Source: CAWGET01 sp963821715 (GTDB lineage: Bacteria; Bacteroidota; Ignavibacteria; Ignavibacteriales; Melioribacteraceae). From it: a stretch of 64,000 nucleotides of DNA. The stretch covers positions 1 through 64,000 of the forward strand of contig CAWGET010000004.1 of the NCBI GenBank assembly GCA_963821715.1. The letters run 5' to 3'. This document shows, piece after piece, positions 7,587 to 16,882 of the stretch. Below the pieces are notes generated by a model. It saw only the letters and a program-made list of their open reading frames with translations, did not search any database and was not told the origin of the DNA. A program made the position numbers and the translations under genes. Positions within the stretch are counted from its first letter, which is position 1. Each line of letters opens with the position of its first letter.

Positions 7587-8590
7587 TAAAATTTATAGGG
7601 ATAATTGTATAATTTATTTTCTGTTATGATTCCGGTAATCAATTCGGCGGGAGTTACGTCAAACGCGGGTGAGAATACCGAATAATCTTCTTTCGCTATT
7701 CGCTCCCCATTTATAACGAGAACTTCCTCAGGAGAACGGAACTCTATATTTATATCCGCTCCTGATGCACAGTTTTTATCGATGGTAGATGAAGGTGCGG
7801 CGATGTAAAACGGTATTTTATGATGATGCGCGAGAACCGCCAAACTATATGTTCCTATTTTATTGGCTGAATCTCCGTTTGATGCTATCCGATCAGCTCC
7901 CGTGATAACTAAATCAATTTTTTTGTTTTGCATCAAGAACGCGGCTGTCGAATCGGTATTGATGGAAAAAGGGATTCCGGATTTTTCGAGCTCGAAAGCC
8001 GTCAGCCGGGAGCCTTGCAGAAGCGGTCTCGTTTCGTCTGCAAAAACATGCTCTACTAATTTATTTTGAAAAGCTGCCTTAATAACGCTGAAAGCTGTTC
8101 CGCTGCCGCCGGTTGCCAATTGACCTGTGTTGCAATGAGTTAAAACAACGGATTTTTTTTTGAAAATTTGCAATCCGTGTTCGGCTATTCTATAGCATTT
8201 ATCAATATCGTCATCGTGTATTTGGATAGCCTTCTTTAATAATTCATTATAAATATTTTGGGAAAGTCTAATCTTCGTGAAATGAGATCTCATTTCATCT
8301 AATGCCCAAAAGAGGTTAACTGCTGTAGGCCGTGTAGAAGCCAGTCGATTGTAAACTTTATCAAATTCGGCATCGGCATTTGCTTTCACATCTTTAAAAG
8401 CCAGAGCAACAGCGTAAGCCGCAACCACACCAATTGCCGGAGCGCCTCTTACTTCAAGCCGTTCAATCGCAACGGCGATCCGCTCATAATCATCGGTGGA
8501 AATATATTCTTCTTCCAACGGCAATTTTGTTTGGTCTAGAAGAATTAATCTATCGCTTTTAAATTCTATACTTTTGAACATCTGTGTCAT
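7586..8590 (-). CDS. mtnA: S-methyl-5-thioribose-1-phosphate isomerase
   Basis: A 334-residue member of the eIF2B-related isomerase family. Visible marks are RGAPAIGVVAAYA near residue 48, HCNTGQLATGG with the catalytic Cys at about 153, and GADRIASNGD with the catalytic Asp at about 233. It converts methylthioribose-1-phosphate to methylthioribulose-1-phosphate in methionine salvage. Possible starts are ATG at 8590 or 8581 and TTG at 8593; none has a clear ribosome-binding site, and translation probably continues from the overlapping kinase gene. No other mtn gene is in the window, so a role in ribose-1-phosphate metabolism with the neighbouring kinase is possible. Confidence 0.88.
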   Translation of the reverse strand: MTQMFKSIEFKSDRLILLDQTKLPLEEEYISTDDYERIAVAIERLEVRGAPAIGVVAAYAVALAFKDVKANADAEFDKVYNRLASTRPTAVNLFWALDEMRSHFTKIRLSQNIYNELLKKAIQIHDDDIDKCYRIAEHGLQIFKKKSVVLTHCNTGQLATGGSGTAFSVIKAAFQNKLVEHVFADETRPLLQGSRLTAFELEKSGIPFSINTDSTAAFLMQNKKIDLVITGADRIASNGDSANKIGTYSLAVLAHHHKIPFYIAAPSSTIDKNCASGADINIEFRSPEEVLVINGERIAKEDYSVFSPAFDVTPAELITGIITENKLYNYPYKF

Positions 8591-9494
8591 CAAATTTTGA
8601 TAATTCCAAAAACTCCAGAAAACGGTCGTGAATTCTTAAGGAAGTGAGATCTTCAATTCCTTTTGTACTAAACTGCTCAACGCAGAAGGAAGCCATCGCG
8701 CTTCCGTAAACAACGGCTCTTTTAAGATTTTCAAAACTCAAATCTTCTGTTTGATGAAGATAGCCGGATAATCCGCCGGCAAAAGTATCGCCTGCTCCTG
8801 TGGGATCGTAAATATTTTCGAGTGGATAAGCCGGCGCAGAAAAAATTGTGTCCTCCCCAAATAACAATGCGCCATGTTCCCCTTTTTTTATTATTAAATA
8901 TTCAGGTCCCATATCCTGAATTATTTTCGCGGCTTTAATCAGATTAGCCTCTTCGGCTAAAAGCCTCGCTTCTGAATCATTTATTATTAGAAGATCAATT
9001 TTTTTTAGAACCTCAATCAGATCATCCTTTTTTCCCTCAATCCAAAAATTCATTGTATCGCAAATTATAAATTTAGGATCCTTAAATTGGTTCAATGTTT
9101 TTAGCTGTAAAACCGGATCAATATTTCCCAGCACTACAAATCGGCTGTTGACAAATTTATCGGGAATCACAGGGTCAAATTTTTCAAACACATTCAATTC
9201 CGTTGAAAGCGTATCGCGCGTATTTAAATCGTAGTGATATTTTCCCGACCAGTGAAAGGTTTTGCCTCCTTCAATTATTTCCAAACCTGTTAAATCGATG
9301 TCGTGCTCTTCGAGCAATTCGATATATTCTTTATCAAAGTCATCGCCCACAACTCCAACTAAATCGACCGGTGCTGTAAAATAACTTGCTGCTAATGAAA
9401 TGTATGTTGCAGAACCGCCGAGAGCCCTTTCTACTTTATCAAAAGGTGTCTCAATAGAATCGAGCGCAATAGAACCGATTACAGCTAAGCCCAA
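8559..9494 (-). CDS. PfkB-family sugar/nucleoside kinase (next to mtnA)
   Basis: A ribokinase-fold protein. I choose the TTG at 9494 because GGAG lies six bases upstream and it leaves only six residues before the first-strand glycine, normal for the family; the TTG at 9506 is the alternative. This gives 311 residues. Seen are the N-terminal GGSATYIS block, which binds the sugar, and the C-terminal DPTGAGDTFAGG block with the catalytic Asp and anion hole. The substrate cannot be told. The 32-base overlap with mtnA suggests a joint pathway, for example phosphorylation of methylthioribose or ribose, which would be inference only. Confidence 0.82.
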   Translation of the reverse strand: MGLAVIGSIALDSIETPFDKVERALGGSATYISLAASYFTAPVDLVGVVGDDFDKEYIELLEEHDIDLTGLEIIEGGKTFHWSGKYHYDLNTRDTLSTELNVFEKFDPVIPDKFVNSRFVVLGNIDPVLQLKTLNQFKDPKFIICDTMNFWIEGKKDDLIEVLKKIDLLIINDSEARLLAEEANLIKAAKIIQDMGPEYLIIKKGEHGALLFGEDTIFSAPAYPLENIYDPTGAGDTFAGGLSGYLHQTEDLSFENLKRAVVYGSAMASFCVEQFSTKGIEDLTSLRIHDRFLEFLELSKFDDTDVQKYRI

Positions 9495-9643
9495 AATCAA
9501 CTCCAATTTTTAAAATTAAGATTTAAACATTAACGAAATAATATATAAAATCAAAAGACAGTGACGAGTAATGAGTGACTAAAAATCAAAAGAACGCTGA
9601 TGAAACTGGTTAATTTTGTCTCGCGTCTAGCTTCTCGACCTGT

Positions 9644-9672
9644 CGCGGCGTAGTAGTTTTTACGAAGCCGGA
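9644..9672 (+). repeat. Dispersed GC-rich repeat, copy 1 (relative at 20909-20935)
   Basis: This stretch and 20909-20935 share the frame CGCGG-G-AGT-G ending in ACGAAGCCGGA, with a two-base length difference. Both lie in non-coding gaps and are markedly GC-richer than their surroundings. The rest of the 9495-9766 gap shows no gene; it only has a short direct repeat of AAAATCAAAAGA upstream of this site. Confidence 0.45.
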
Positions 9673-9766
9673 CCGTTCCGTCCTTTTCTCACGTTTCCCG
9701 ATTTCTAAAACATTCATACTTTTATTATATTACTTAATTGTAATTTGAAATAAAATCGGGGAAGAA

Positions 9767-10960
9767 ATGGCAAATTTTGATTTAAACAAGATCCAATCAA
9801 TTTTAAAAGATATGAACATTGACGCATGGCTTTTTTATGATTTCAGAAGATCGAATGATCTGGCTCACGAAATTCTTGATATTAAACCCGACGCTCACTT
9901 CACAAGACGATTTTATTATTTCGTTCCGCAATCGGGCGAGCCGGTAAAGATAATTAATGGAATTGAAGCTTTTAATCTTGATCATCTTCCCGGGAAAAAA
10001 TTAACGTATTCCAGCAGGACTTCGCTTGCCGATCATCTTAAAGAAACGCTCTTGGGCGTTAATAAAATTGCGATGGAGTATTCTCCGATGAACGCGATTC
10101 CTTATGTTGCAAAAGCCGACGCGGGAACGATCGAGTTTATAAAATCATTTGGAGTTGAAATTGTAAGCAGCGCCGATTTGATCTCGATGTTCGGCGCGAG
10201 GTGGACTAATGATCAATACGAAGAGAATAAACCCGTGGCAAACGCCGTTCACGAAATTGCACACAGCGCCTTCGATTACATTGCCGAAAATTTTAAATCC
10301 GGCAAAACTTTGAACGAATATCAGGTGCAGCAGTTTATCTTGGAAGAGTTTGAGAAGCGCGGATATTTTACAGATCATCCGCCGATTGTTGGCGTGAACG
10401 AGAACGCTGCAAATCCGCATTACGAACCGACTGCCGAAGTGAATAAAGAAATTAAGGAAGGAGATTTGGTTTTAATTGATCTTTGGGCAAAGCCAAACCA
10501 CGAGCGTGGAACCTGGAGCGATATTACGTGGACCGGATATATGGGAAGCGAAGTCCCGGAAAAATATGAAAAAGTTGCCGATATAGTTTTTGAAGCGAGA
10601 GACAAAGCCTTCAATCTAATTAAAGAACGTTTTACAGCAGGCAAAGAAGTGCGCGGATATGAAGCCGACCGAATCGCGCGCGATCATATTGAAAGCCATC
10701 ATTACGGTGAATATTTTATACACAGAACTGGACATTCGATTACAACGGAACTGCACGGAAGCGGCGCGCACTTAGATGATTTCGAAACCAAAGACGAACG
10801 GCTTCTTCTTCCTTCAACTTCATTCTCGATTGAGCCCGGGATATACATCAAAGGAGATTTCGGGGTGCGGAGCGAGATTGATGTTTTTATTTCGGAAGAC
10901 GGAGAAGTAACTGCGACCGGCGGCGAAAGGCAATACAAAATTATACCGATTTTAAAATAG
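9767..10960 (+). CDS. M24-family metallopeptidase (Xaa-Pro aminopeptidase-like)
   Basis: A 397-residue protein with an N-terminal creatinase-like domain (about 1-145) and a pita-bread catalytic domain (about 150-395). All five metal ligands are visible: Asp238 (LIDLW), Asp252 (WSDITW), His323 (RTGHSI), Glu356 (IEPGIY) and Glu370 (RSEIDV). It should be an active dinuclear metal peptidase that removes N-terminal residues before proline, although creatinase-type reactions cannot be excluded from sequence alone. There is no signal peptide, so it is cytoplasmic. A GGGGA site lies five to six bases before the ATG. The interrupted dehydrogenase gene follows within eight bases and may be co-transcribed. 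Confidence 0.85.
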   Translation: MANFDLNKIQSILKDMNIDAWLFYDFRRSNDLAHEILDIKPDAHFTRRFYYFVPQSGEPVKIINGIEAFNLDHLPGKKLTYSSRTSLADHLKETLLGVNKIAMEYSPMNAIPYVAKADAGTIEFIKSFGVEIVSSADLISMFGARWTNDQYEENKPVANAVHEIAHSAFDYIAENFKSGKTLNEYQVQQFILEEFEKRGYFTDHPPIVGVNENAANPHYEPTAEVNKEIKEGDLVLIDLWAKPNHERGTWSDITWTGYMGSEVPEKYEKVADIVFEARDKAFNLIKERFTAGKEVRGYEADRIARDHIESHHYGEYFIHRTGHSITTELHGSGAHLDDFETKDERLLLPSTSFSIEPGIYIKGDFGVRSEIDVFISEDGEVTATGGERQYKIIPILK

Positions 10961-10967
10961 ATGAGTG

Positions 10968-13813
10968 ATGGAAGGAAAACATTTAGATTTTTTTAATGAA
11001 CTAAAAAAGTTCATCCCCGAAGATAGAATTTATACGGATGAGCTTAGACTTTTGACTTACGGAACCGACGCCGGATTTTATAGGCTGATACCGCAGCTAA
11101 TAGTTAGCGTAAAAAATGAAAAAGAAGCGTCGGTTGTAATTGAGTTATCGAACAGATTTAAAGTTCCCGTCACATACCGCGCGGCGGGGACTAGCCTTTC
11201 AGGTCAGGCAATCTCCGATTCAGTTTTGATGATGACCGATTCCGATTGGCGCGGATTTTCGATCAGCGAAGATGCTTCGATAATCGAACTCGATCCCGCG
11301 GTGATTGGCGGACACGCGAATGTTTATCTTGCCCGGCATCATAAAAAAATAGGTCCGGATCCTGCGTCAATTAATTCTGCGATGATAAGCGGAATAGTCT
11401 CCAACAACGCGAGCGGAATGACGAGCGGAACGATTCACAATTCATACAACACTCTCGAAAGCGCGCGGATTATTTTTAACGACGGAACTGTTCTCGATAC
11501 GTCCAATGAAACAAGCAAAAAAGAATTTGAAGAATCCCATAAACCGCTCATTGATTCCATCAGATATTTGAGCGAAAAAGTTAAGTCGGATGAAACCCTT
11601 TCATCCAGAATAAAAAAGAAATTCAGCATAAAAAATACAACAGGCTACAGCATAAATGCGCTTGTGGATTTCGACGATCCTTTCGAAATCCTTTTTCATC
11701 TGATGGTCGGGTCGGAAGGAACGCTCGGTTATCTTTCGAAAATAAGGCTGAGGACAGTTGAAGACCCGCCGTTCAAAGGTTCCGCGCTTATCATATTTAA
11801 AGATATTAAAACAGCGTGCGAAGCGATTCCGATATTAAACGCTCAAAAAGTTGACGCGGCTGAAATTATGGACCGCGCAGCTCTCGCCTCGGTGGAAGAG
11901 AAACCGGGAATGCCGGACTATCTCCGGTCGCTGGAAAAATCCGCAGCTGCGCTTCTCATCGAAACCTCTGCTTACGATACAGATACTTTGGATGATAATA
12001 TTAAAAAAATAATTATTTCTTTGGAAGGATTAGAGAAAGTTCATCCTGTAAATTTTACAACCGATCCTAAAGAGTATAAAAAATTATGGGATGTGCGGAA
12101 AGGTCTATTTCCGTCGCTTTGTAAATCCAGAAAGCCGGGAACCACAGTAATTATAGAGGATGTGAATTTTCCAGTTCCGAAATTAGCAGAAGCAGTTTTG
12201 GATCTGCAGGAAATTTTTAAAAAATATAACTACGATGAAACGATCATCTTCGGGCATTCGTTCGCCGGGAATGTGCATTTTGTATTTAATCAGGATTTTA
12301 ATTCGAAGAGCGAAATCCTCCGCTATAAAAATTTTATGGACGAAGTAACGCATCTCGTCGTAAAAAAATATGACGGCTCTCTAAAAGCGGAACACGGAAC
12401 CGGAAGAAATATGGCGCCGTTCGTGAAATACGAATGGGGCGAATCGGCTTATGATGTTATGCGTGAAGTAAAAAAAATCCTCGACCCGGAAAATTTACTT
12501 AATCCCGGAGTCTTGATTAATGATGATCCGGAAATTCACATCAAAAATTTGAAGCCGATGCCGGTTGCCGACGAGTTGATTGACAAGTGTATAGAATGCG
12601 GCTTTTGCGAAATTAAATGTCCGTCGAAAGATCTGACCACAACTCCGCGTCAACGAATTGTAGCCTGGCGTGAAATTTCTAGATTAGAAGAAACGGGCGA
12701 AAATCCGCAGCGAAGAGATGTTTTATTGGACGAGTATGATTATTATGGAAACGAAACTTGCGCAACCGACGGATTGTGCGCTCTCGCCTGCCCGGTTGAT
12801 ATCGACACGGGAAAGTTTATAAAAAAATTGCGCAGTAAAGAATCCGGACGATCGGCAAATAATATCGCGAATGTTTTATCGCAGAATATGACTCTTGTAA
12901 CTGAAGCCGCAAGAGTCGGTCTTAATCTGGTGAAAGGAACGCAGAAAATATCTCGGCGATTCCGCAATGAAAAGTATTTCCGATAAGGCAAGAAAAACCT
13001 CTGGAAATAAAATTCCTCAGTGGAACAGCGCGATGCCGGGCGGAGCCGATGCTTTGTATCCCGATTATAAAAGTGGGAACGACTTAAAAGTTGTTTATTT
13101 CCCGAGCTGCATTAACCGGGCGATGGGATTAGAGAAAGGGAGCTCCGAAGAAGATTCTGTTACTACAAAAACGCATAAACTTTTGATGAAAGCGGGATTC
13201 GATATTATTTATCCCGATAATATTTCGAATCTCTGCTGCGGAATGGCTTTTGCGAGCAAAGGATTTTTCCGGCAGGGAGATAAAAAATCGGAAGAGCTTT
13301 ATGAAGAATTGCTGAGAGCTACCGATAACGGAAAATTTCCGGCGCTCTTCGATATGAGTCCTTGCCTTTACCGGATGAAAGAAAAGTTAGACGAACTGAA
13401 TGAAAAATTTGGCAAGAAAATTTCGCTCTTCGAACCCATAGAATTTATCGACGAGTTTTTACTCGATAGATTGGAGTTCACAAAACTTAATGAAACTATA
13501 ACTATTCATACAACCTGTAGTTCGGAAAAAATGGGATCTGAACGAAAAATTCAAAAAAGTTGCGGAAAAATGTGCTGAAAAAGTAATTGTTCCTCTTCAC
13601 GTTGGGTGCTGCGGTTTTGCCGGCGACCGTGGATTTTCCTATCCCGAACTTAACGCATCGGCTTTGAAAAATCTTAAAACCGAATTACCCGAAGATGTGA
13701 AGGAAGGATTTTCAACAAGCCGCACATGTGAAATCGGATTAACTTTGCACGGCGGAGTTGAGTATAAATCGATTGTTTATTTGGTTGACAGATGCACGAA
13801 AGGTAAAGTCTAG
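10968..13813 (+). pseudogene. FAD/Fe-S D-lactate (or glycolate) dehydrogenase gene with two frameshifts
   Basis: Three frames together give one protein of about 945 residues, the usual length of fused Dld-type dehydrogenases. The first frame (10968 to about 12950) has the FAD-binding domain (TYRAAGTSLSGQ), the oxidase C-domain, and two 4Fe-4S motifs (CIECGFCEIKCP and CATDGLCALACP). After about 12951 the reading continues in the next frame (LGDSAMKSISDKA) through the first CCG domain (NLCCGMAF). At about 13536 it shifts again to NEKFKKVAEKCA and the second CCG motif (HVGCCGFAGDRG), ending in TAG at 13811. Each break is explained by one extra base. The protein would oxidise D-lactate, glycolate or a similar 2-hydroxyacid. 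The coding sense is otherwise intact, so this is either a very young pseudogene or a sequencing error. Confidence 0.88.
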
Positions 13814-13912
13814 AAGCTATAGACGAGAGCCTAGAGGATGATGTAGAATCGAGAATGTATTGATTCAGAAGCCTGCGTTTTTGGCTGGATTTAATTCGTC
13901 CAACTCGTGTCT

Positions 13913-14092
13913 TCAGTTGAGATTTCTAAAGATCTTTCTCCCAACTTGCTGATTGCTCTTTTCATTCTCGTCGGCGTTCATCTTCACATGCTCAACGAAA
14001 ACGGCGATTATAATCAGCATTGCGGCGGGAATTACAAGCCATAACGCTTTTTCATCGCTCGAAATATTTTTAATTTTCTTTTTTAGTTTCAT
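13913..14092 (-). CDS. Small single-span membrane protein (59 residues)
   Basis: A short frame on the minus strand, 43 bases after the Rrf2-type regulator. The product starts MKLKKKIKN and has a hydrophobic span at about residues 18-33 (LWLVIPAAMLIIIAV), followed by a charged tail rich in Asn, Glu and Lys. The positive-inside rule suggests the N-terminus is in the cytoplasm. It reads in the same direction as the SUF cluster and may be its last gene. I do not recognise a family. The remaining bases between 13814 and 13912 show nothing clear. Confidence 0.55.
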   Translation of the reverse strand: MKLKKKIKNISSDEKALWLVIPAAMLIIIAVFVEHVKMNADENEKSNQQVGRKIFRNLN

Positions 14093-14135
14093 AACTATTT
14101 TTTATGAATAACAATTTTCTTCAAAATAAAAAAGA

Positions 14136-14582
14136 TTAGCCGGTTTCAATTTTTTCTATTATCTCGTTTTCAGATGATAACAGATCTTTAAGAGTTAGAT
14201 TTCCCACAACGCTGTCGACCGAATCCTGAATAATTCTCCAGAGCGAACGGATAGAACAATCAATTGTGTGCGTGCAGATATCTTTTACTCCTGCATGAAT
14301 AGAACAAAAATTTTCATCATATAGTCTTCCGCCTAGAACAGCAAGAACCTGACTTACAGAAATTTTGTCCGGACTGTTAGTTAATTTATAACCGCCGGAT
14401 TGCCCGCGCTCGGAATCGAGCAATCCGCCGATACGCAGAGACCGTAAAAGTTTAGCCACTATATGCGCAGATATTCCTTCGGATTCGCTGATCTCCGGAA
14501 TGGTCATCCCATTACCGGATTTATCTTGTGCGATCCTAAGTAAACATCTTAAGCCATATTCTTCCTGCGCGCTGAATTTCAT
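14136..14582 (-). CDS. Rrf2-family regulator, IscR-like, probably senses Fe-S status
   Basis: A 148-residue Rrf2 protein. The winged helix covers about residues 1-75 (MKFSAQEEYGLRCLLRIA, the recognition helix around SAHIVAKLLRSLR, and the wing SERGQSGGYKL). Three cysteines lie where IscR binds its cluster: Cys93, Cys103 and Cys109. The spacing is C-x9-C-x5-C; E. coli IscR has C-x5-C-x5-C. It sits 18 bases after the bacilliredoxin gene in the SUF cluster, so control of suf genes by cluster occupancy or thiol state is the likely role. The operator is not identified. Confidence 0.88.
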   Translation of the reverse strand: MKFSAQEEYGLRCLLRIAQDKSGNGMTIPEISESEGISAHIVAKLLRSLRIGGLLDSERGQSGGYKLTNSPDKISVSQVLAVLGGRLYDENFCSIHAGVKDICTHTIDCSIRSLWRIIQDSVDSVVGNLTLKDLLSSENEIIEKIETG

Positions 14583-14600
14583 TTAACTTCGCTCTGGTTT

Positions 14601-15134
14601 TTATTCTTTATTAAGCGGAATTTTTGATCCGCAGCTTTTTGCATGGACTAACTTCTCATATTCTTCCGACGAAACAGAAGGACCTTCATTCCCGCAGAAT
14701 TTTTCGAAAACAGCTTGTAATTCTCCGGCTATATCTTCGGCGTATCTTCCTTCAATTTTAAATCTGGGAATTGCATAAATCGGTTTACCGTCTTTTAGCA
14801 AGGCAATAAATGGCGATGAAGGCTGGAAATCCGATAAATAATTTTCGCGTAAATGCTGAACGGCTTCCCGCTCCTGTCCGGCAAAAGCCGTAACAAATTT
14901 ATCTGGAATTACCGAATTCTGAAGCGCCTCGGTCACAGCCGGTCTCGCGCTTCCCGCCGCGCATCCGCATACAGAGTTGATGAATACCAATACGGTTTCA
15001 TCATCATTATTCTTTAATTCCGCATCAACGGCATCGGCGGATAATAATTCTTTAAATCCTACAAATAGAAGTTCATCGCGCATCGGCTGAACCGCGTCCT
15101 GATCGTAAAGCGGAGAATTTTGTATATTAAACAT
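14601..15134 (-). CDS. brx: Bacilliredoxin (BrxA/BrxB family)
   Basis: A 177-residue protein with a thioredoxin fold and the hallmark Cys-Gly-Cys at residues 56-58 (NSVCGCAAG), followed by the family's FVTAFAGQEREAV and SPFIALLKDG blocks. Bacilliredoxins remove bacillithiol from oxidised proteins. The presence of bshA at 31.6 kb shows the organism probably makes bacillithiol, which supports this role. It has a C-terminal extension of about 30 residues with a further Cys (AKSCGSKIP) beyond the usual length of about 145. A GAAAGGA site precedes the ATG. It follows sufT by 155 bases, a gap that may hold a promoter, though I see no firm one. Confidence 0.9.
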   Translation of the reverse strand: MFNIQNSPLYDQDAVQPMRDELLFVGFKELLSADAVDAELKNNDDETVLVFINSVCGCAAGSARPAVTEALQNSVIPDKFVTAFAGQEREAVQHLRENYLSDFQPSSPFIALLKDGKPIYAIPRFKIEGRYAEDIAGELQAVFEKFCGNEGPSVSSEEYEKLVHAKSCGSKIPLNKE

Positions 15135-15289
15135 TTCTTGTTTCCTTTCTTTCGTATATTATGTCTTATTTCATAGTTGTAAACTAATTTCTTTAAAATC
15201 TTTTTGTTCTTAGTCATGAAAATGTTGGTAATTCAAATGAGTTTAGATTTTTATTTAATACGAAATTCAAATCAACTAACCATTATTTT

Positions 15290-15604
15290 TTACATAAATC
15301 CCAAGACCAATTTTGCTTCGTCGCTCATCATCTCCTGATTCCATTGCGGTTCCCAAACCAGATCCACGTAAACCTGCCTTACGCCTTTAACGGCTCTAAC
15401 TTTATCCCTCACTTCTGTCGGCAAACTTTCTGCAACCGGACACATCGGAGAAGTCAAAGTCATTTTAACGTAAACATTTCCTTCGTCCTCAATCCGCAGT
15501 TCGTAAATCAATCCAAGCTCATAAATATCAACCGGAATCTCGGGATCGTAAACTGTTTTTAGATTTGATATAATATCTTTTTCTAATTTTTCTTTTTCAA
15601 TCAT
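15290..15604 (-). CDS. sufT: SUF-associated MIP18/DUF59-type Fe-S assembly protein (SufT-like)
   Basis: A 104-residue single-domain MIP18-family protein. The signature DPEIPVDIYELGLIY (about residues 19-33) and the conserved Cys in TSPMCPVAESLP (about 69-80) are both present. By family knowledge these proteins help mature Fe-S proteins, often at the end of suf operons. It follows sufS by four bases, so it belongs to the operon. The frame is short but normal for the family. Confidence 0.9.
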   Translation of the reverse strand: MIEKEKLEKDIISNLKTVYDPEIPVDIYELGLIYELRIEDEGNVYVKMTLTSPMCPVAESLPTEVRDKVRAVKGVRQVYVDLVWEPQWNQEMMSDEAKLVLGFM

Positions 15605-15608
15605 AATT

Positions 15609-16880
15609 TCACTTAAACATTTTAATAACTTTTTTTAAACCATTAATAAAAATATCACTCTCTTCTTCGGTGTTGTAAAATGCGAAAGAAGCGCGGGCTG
15701 TAGCCGGAACTTCATATCTGCTCATTACCGGCTGGCAGCAATGATGTCCGGTTCTTATCGCAACTCCGTGGGTGTCAATTATCGTCCCTATATCGTAAGG
15801 ATGAATACCTTCAACAATAAATGAAATTACTGAAGCTTTCTCTTTCGCGTTCCCGATTATTTTAATGCCGTCAATTTCCAGCAAGCGTTCGGTAGTATAA
15901 TTTAAAAGATGGTCTTCGTGGCGTTTTAATTCTTCCCTGTCGAATAGATTAAGATAATCGATCGCTGCACCGAGTCCAATTCCCCCGGCAATATTTGGAG
16001 TTCCCGCTTCAAATTTTTGAGGAAGATCGTCGAACGTCGTTTCTTCAAAAGTTACCGTTCGGATCATATCTCCTCCGCCCTGATAAGGCGGCAGTTTATC
16101 GAGATATTTCGTCTTGCCGTATAATACTCCGATGCCGGTCGGTCCAAATAATTTATGTCCGGAGAAAGCGTAAAAATCACAATCCAATTTTTGAACATCA
16201 ATTGGAATATGCGGAGCGGCTTGCGCACCATCTAATAAAACCGGGATATCATTCTGATGCGCAATTTCAATAATTTCTTTAACGGGATTAACCGTTCCAA
16301 GCGAATTTGAAATATGCACGATAGAAACTAATTTGGTTTTTCCCGTAATCATTCGTTTGTATTCATCGAGGTCTAATTCACCCGCTTCAGTAATCGGTAT
16401 TACTTTTAGGTTTATTTTTTTTCTCTTACAGATCAATTGCCAAGGGACAATATTTGCATGATGCTCCATATGTGAAATGATAATCTCGTCGCCTTCCTTC
16501 AGAAAGCCGCTTCTGCACATGGTTGCCGATAAAAGGTTTATCGCTTCCGTTGTTCCGCGCACGAAAACTATTTCAGAAACGCTCATCGCATTGATGAATT
16601 CCTTAACCTTTAACCTCGCTTGTTCGTAAGATTCTGTCGCAAGCTCGCTAAGGAAATGAAGACCGCGATGAATATTCGCGTTTTCATAATTGTAGTAATG
16701 CGTAATATTATCAATAACAGATTTCGGCTTTTGCGTCGTAGCCGCGTTATCGAGATAAACCAAAGGTTTGCCGTTTACGCTGCGCGATAAAATCGGAAAA
16801 TCTTTTCTCACATCTTCAACATCGAAATGACGAAAGTTTTCTTCTTTCGCGATTCTATTCTTTTCAGTAGTCTGAAGCAT
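15609..16880 (-). CDS. sufS: Cysteine desulfurase SufS
   Basis: A 423-residue group II cysteine desulfurase. The pyridoxal-phosphate lysine is Lys243 in FSGHKLFGPTG, and the catalytic cysteine is Cys381 in RTGHHCCQP, followed by a second cysteine where many homologues have Ala. It takes sulfur from cysteine and passes it as persulfide to the SufBCD scaffold. No SufE or SufU partner gene is in the window; the sulfur acceptor must lie elsewhere or be replaced. It starts two bases after sufD and ends four bases before sufT. The N-terminal 18 residues are an extension of no obvious function. Confidence 0.95.
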   Translation of the reverse strand: MLQTTEKNRIAKEENFRHFDVEDVRKDFPILSRSVNGKPLVYLDNAATTQKPKSVIDNITHYYNYENANIHRGLHFLSELATESYEQARLKVKEFINAMSVSEIVFVRGTTEAINLLSATMCRSGFLKEGDEIIISHMEHHANIVPWQLICKRKKINLKVIPITEAGELDLDEYKRMITGKTKLVSIVHISNSLGTVNPVKEIIEIAHQNDIPVLLDGAQAAPHIPIDVQKLDCDFYAFSGHKLFGPTGIGVLYGKTKYLDKLPPYQGGGDMIRTVTFEETTFDDLPQKFEAGTPNIAGGIGLGAAIDYLNLFDREELKRHEDHLLNYTTERLLEIDGIKIIGNAKEKASVISFIVEGIHPYDIGTIIDTHGVAIRTGHHCCQPVMSRYEVPATARASFAFYNTEEESDIFINGLKKVIKMFK

Positions 16881-16882
16881 TA

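Noticed and set aside
12967..13578. A separate 203-residue Fe-S oxidoreductase gene
   Set aside because: Its codons upstream of the ATG continue the dehydrogenase in frame, and the product lacks the second CCG motif, which lies in the next frame. It is the middle part of one interrupted gene.
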